Of a stretch of DNA of 60,000 nt, positions 58,101 to 60,000 are shown one piece after another (the stretch's first letter is position 1; every line of letters begins with the position of its first letter). The notes beneath the pieces are model-generated. The model did not search any database. It was not told the DNA's origin and saw nothing but the letters and a program-made list of their open reading frames with translations. Made by a program: the position numbers and the translations under genes. Source of the DNA: Membranipora membranacea (Eukaryota; Bryozoa; Gymnolaemata; Cheilostomatida; Membraniporidae); contig OU612065.1 in NCBI GenBank assembly GCA_914767715.1, forward strand, positions 27,034,001 through 27,094,000. Reading direction: 5' to 3'.

Positions 58101-59106
58101 ACATTGTTTTGGACGGAATACTTGTTTGGCTCGAGAGAAGTTCTGTTACTGTTAAAACTTAAGCCCTAATGGACTTCTTTGGCTGAGCAGTTGATTACTA
58201 CGACTTATTGGGGGTCTTTTAGTGCCAATCTTACTTCACCTAGAATAACCATTGTCAGGATGTTGATGATGAAACTAATAAGTCATGAGAAAAGACCTAT
58301 TGCCCCTACAGTACCTGTACCAGTACATTACCAACAATCTTAACACAAGAAAAATCCTGTTTTATTTTGTAATATACCAAGTGTTGTTGAACCTGCAAAA
58401 CATCAAAGGTTTCAAAGTGAGAAAAACAAACACTATGCAAATATTTGACTGGAAAAAAGAGATCAACATGAGGTCAACAACATATTCGGTGCCTAGCGGG
58501 CCCGAGAACCTAATACAATATTGACCAATGAGCAGTAATCCATTATAAGGGACTGGGATCACATTGCTGTCCCCAAGGTGTCATTTTCTTGATACACTGC
58601 GGGTCGATTTACAACACAGCGACAAGAATCTATAGGCTAATGACAAACAAAAGATGGCAAAAGGCAATGTTTGGTTTGCTATGTTCAAAAGTATGCATGG
58701 CCAATTAATACTACGAGTAAACAAAACTCACAACTATGCTGTGTTGAAAATCCGAATGCTTAATGCGATTATCCCAGGACTAACCCTTGTCGTCTATTGA
58801 CAGTAATGTTGTTAATTTTCTTTCTGCATTCAGATTCTTTTTATGAATCGGTAGAACATTGAGACTAAGAAAATATTTATGATAAATACAAGCCCCTGAG
58901 CCTGTTATCCAATACTATTTAAAGCCAAATTATTCTAAGACCCTGTGCAGTCCGCTGATATGGGGAGAGTTTAATAACAACAGGAATATTTTAATATTAA
59001 TTTTGACATTTTGTGTTCAACATCATAAGCTGTGGCAGCACAAACTGCGCCTATTGAATGCGCAGCCTGTACAATCTGAGGAGATTTGGCATTCAATCCT
59101 TCAGTC

Positions 59107-59667
59107 ATGGTTATCTGCTCTAATTGTGGACTTTATACTTCAGCTCACGGGGAGACGATGACCGATGCTGATAACCGCGTCATCATTAATGTGGGCGGAG
59201 TCCGTCATGAGACTTACAAGGCCACGCTGAAAAAAATACCTGCGACGAGGTTGTCCAGGCTAACTGAGAATCTCGCCAACTATGACCCAGTGCTGAATGA
59301 ATACTTCTTTGACAGACATCCGGGCGTCTTCTCACAGATTCTAAATTACTACCGAACTGGGCAGCTTCACTACCCCACTGATGTGTGCGGACCTCTTTAC
59401 GAGCGAGAGCTCGTGTTCTGGGGTTTGGATTTTAATCAAGTGGAGCCATGCTGTTGGATGACATACACTGGTCATCGAAACACCGAAGAAGTTTTAGGTA
59501 TACTCGATCAACTCGACCTTGACACCGAGAAGTCAACCGACGAAGAGTTGATGAAGAAGTTTAACTACGAAGAGGAATACAGAGACGGGACACTCTCAGT
59601 ACTACAGCGGTACAGACCTAAGATATGGGGTTTATTCGACGAGCCTTACTCTAGCAAATTCGCCAAA
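59107..59667 (+). CDS. Kv3/Shaw-type voltage-gated potassium channel, first coding exon
   Basis: The exon encodes the N-terminus and the T1/BTB tetramerisation domain: [18 protein letters not shown], then [20 protein letters not shown], and the zinc-binding HX5CX20CC signature (His of HYPTDVC through EPCC), which excludes Shaker-type Kv1. EPCCWMTY and the closing [12 protein letters not shown] are characteristic of Shaw/Kv3. An in-frame TGA at 59077 precedes the first ATG at 59107 (context GTCATGG). A second ATG at 59158 is also possible. I end the exon at 59667 before GTACGT, phase 0, because the family continues into S1 there while the genomic frame runs into a stop at 59713-59715. S1-S6 and the pore lie beyond the window. 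The product is a membrane K+ channel subunit of fast-repolarising type by family. Confidence 0.92.
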
Positions 59668-60000
59668 GTACGTACACTCATTAACCAATTAATGTTCTTG
59701 ACACAGATGGTTTAAATATTGAACCTTCGAGCACCCTAATTCAATTTCTTAATCTTGGCCACCTTGATTGGGTTTTACGAGTCGCCGACCTTGCTGGATT
59801 AAGTTGGATTCACTCATCCACTTCAAAATTTGCACTATTTATATCATTATTGGCGATAAAGTAACATCATTATCTTCATGAACTTGTATCAACTCCTTGC
59901 TTGCCTGTATGTAACTTAAATTGGCTCCCATTTTGGGTTACCTTGCAAGGTAAACCAATTCGGAACCTTAGACTGTTGAGAACGCTTAACCAGGTGTGTC
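59668..60000 (+). other. First intron of the Kv gene (start)
   Basis: Begins with GTACGT and continues to the window end without another exon. Confidence 0.65.

Larger units (their letters stand above)
52703..59076. other. Intergenic region between FReD and Kv genes
   Basis: The two genes are divergently oriented. No supportable exon was found in 6.4 kb. Noted inside are a tRNA-like SINE head near 54134 and a diverged local duplication at 54700-55110. Kv upstream promoter elements were not identified. Confidence 0.5.

Noticed and set aside
59086-59106. Upstream non-ATG start of the Kv exon
   Set aside because: The codon is TTG. The first ATG after the in-frame stop is at 59107.

Overview
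This window is metazoan nuclear DNA: introns follow GT-AG, tRNA genes carry no encoded CCA, and it holds a Shaw/Kv3 potassium-channel exon, a secreted fibrinogen-domain gene, and many non-LTR retrotransposons, SINE-like pieces and MITEs. The AT-rich base composition and gene content suit an invertebrate, possibly a spiralian or invertebrate deuterostome. I cannot narrow it further from sequence alone.

Layout. Bases 1-18.75 kb and 30.2-43.35 kb are two copies of one segmental duplication. Each holds a full unit (A, 1-15.49 kb; C, 30.23-43.03 kb) followed by the start of a second unit (B, 15.49-18.75 kb; D, 43.03-43.35 kb). The unit carries an Ile-Ala tRNA cluster, a Ser/Glu-repeat secreted-protein ORF (minus strand), an unassigned exon, a decayed SLC16/monocarboxylate-transporter-like gene (plus strand), and the C-terminal half of a NADAR-domain gene (minus strand). 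Because the copies align closely, later insertions show as clean filled versus empty sites: an RLE-type retrotransposon in A, and in C an 864-bp element, a LINE that replaced an MCT exon, and a hAT-like MITE.

Between the copies (about 19-30 kb) lies a gene on the minus strand that I do not recognise from any family. Eight exons join in one frame of 963 codons: signal peptide, N-glycosylated ectodomain, one membrane span, and a cytoplasmic tail of about 450 residues built from three tandem repeats of about 113-123 residues rich in Tyr and Pro. This is the best candidate here for an undescribed system. The exon chain could also be two genes, because an internal TATA box and a short alternative first exon sit before exon 4. 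A U2-snRNA-headed chimera lies in one intron. A degenerate LINE with a nested SINE precedes copy C.

From 46.2 to 52.7 kb a complete five-exon minus-strand gene encodes a 367-residue secreted coiled-coil plus fibrinogen C-terminal protein. From 52.7 to 59.1 kb I see no gene, only repeats. The window ends with the first coding exon of a Kv3/Shaw channel (plus strand). Its remaining exons lie beyond the window.

I see no operon-like logic. The neighbouring genes appear functionally unrelated, and the amplified block looks like a repeat-driven segmental duplication.
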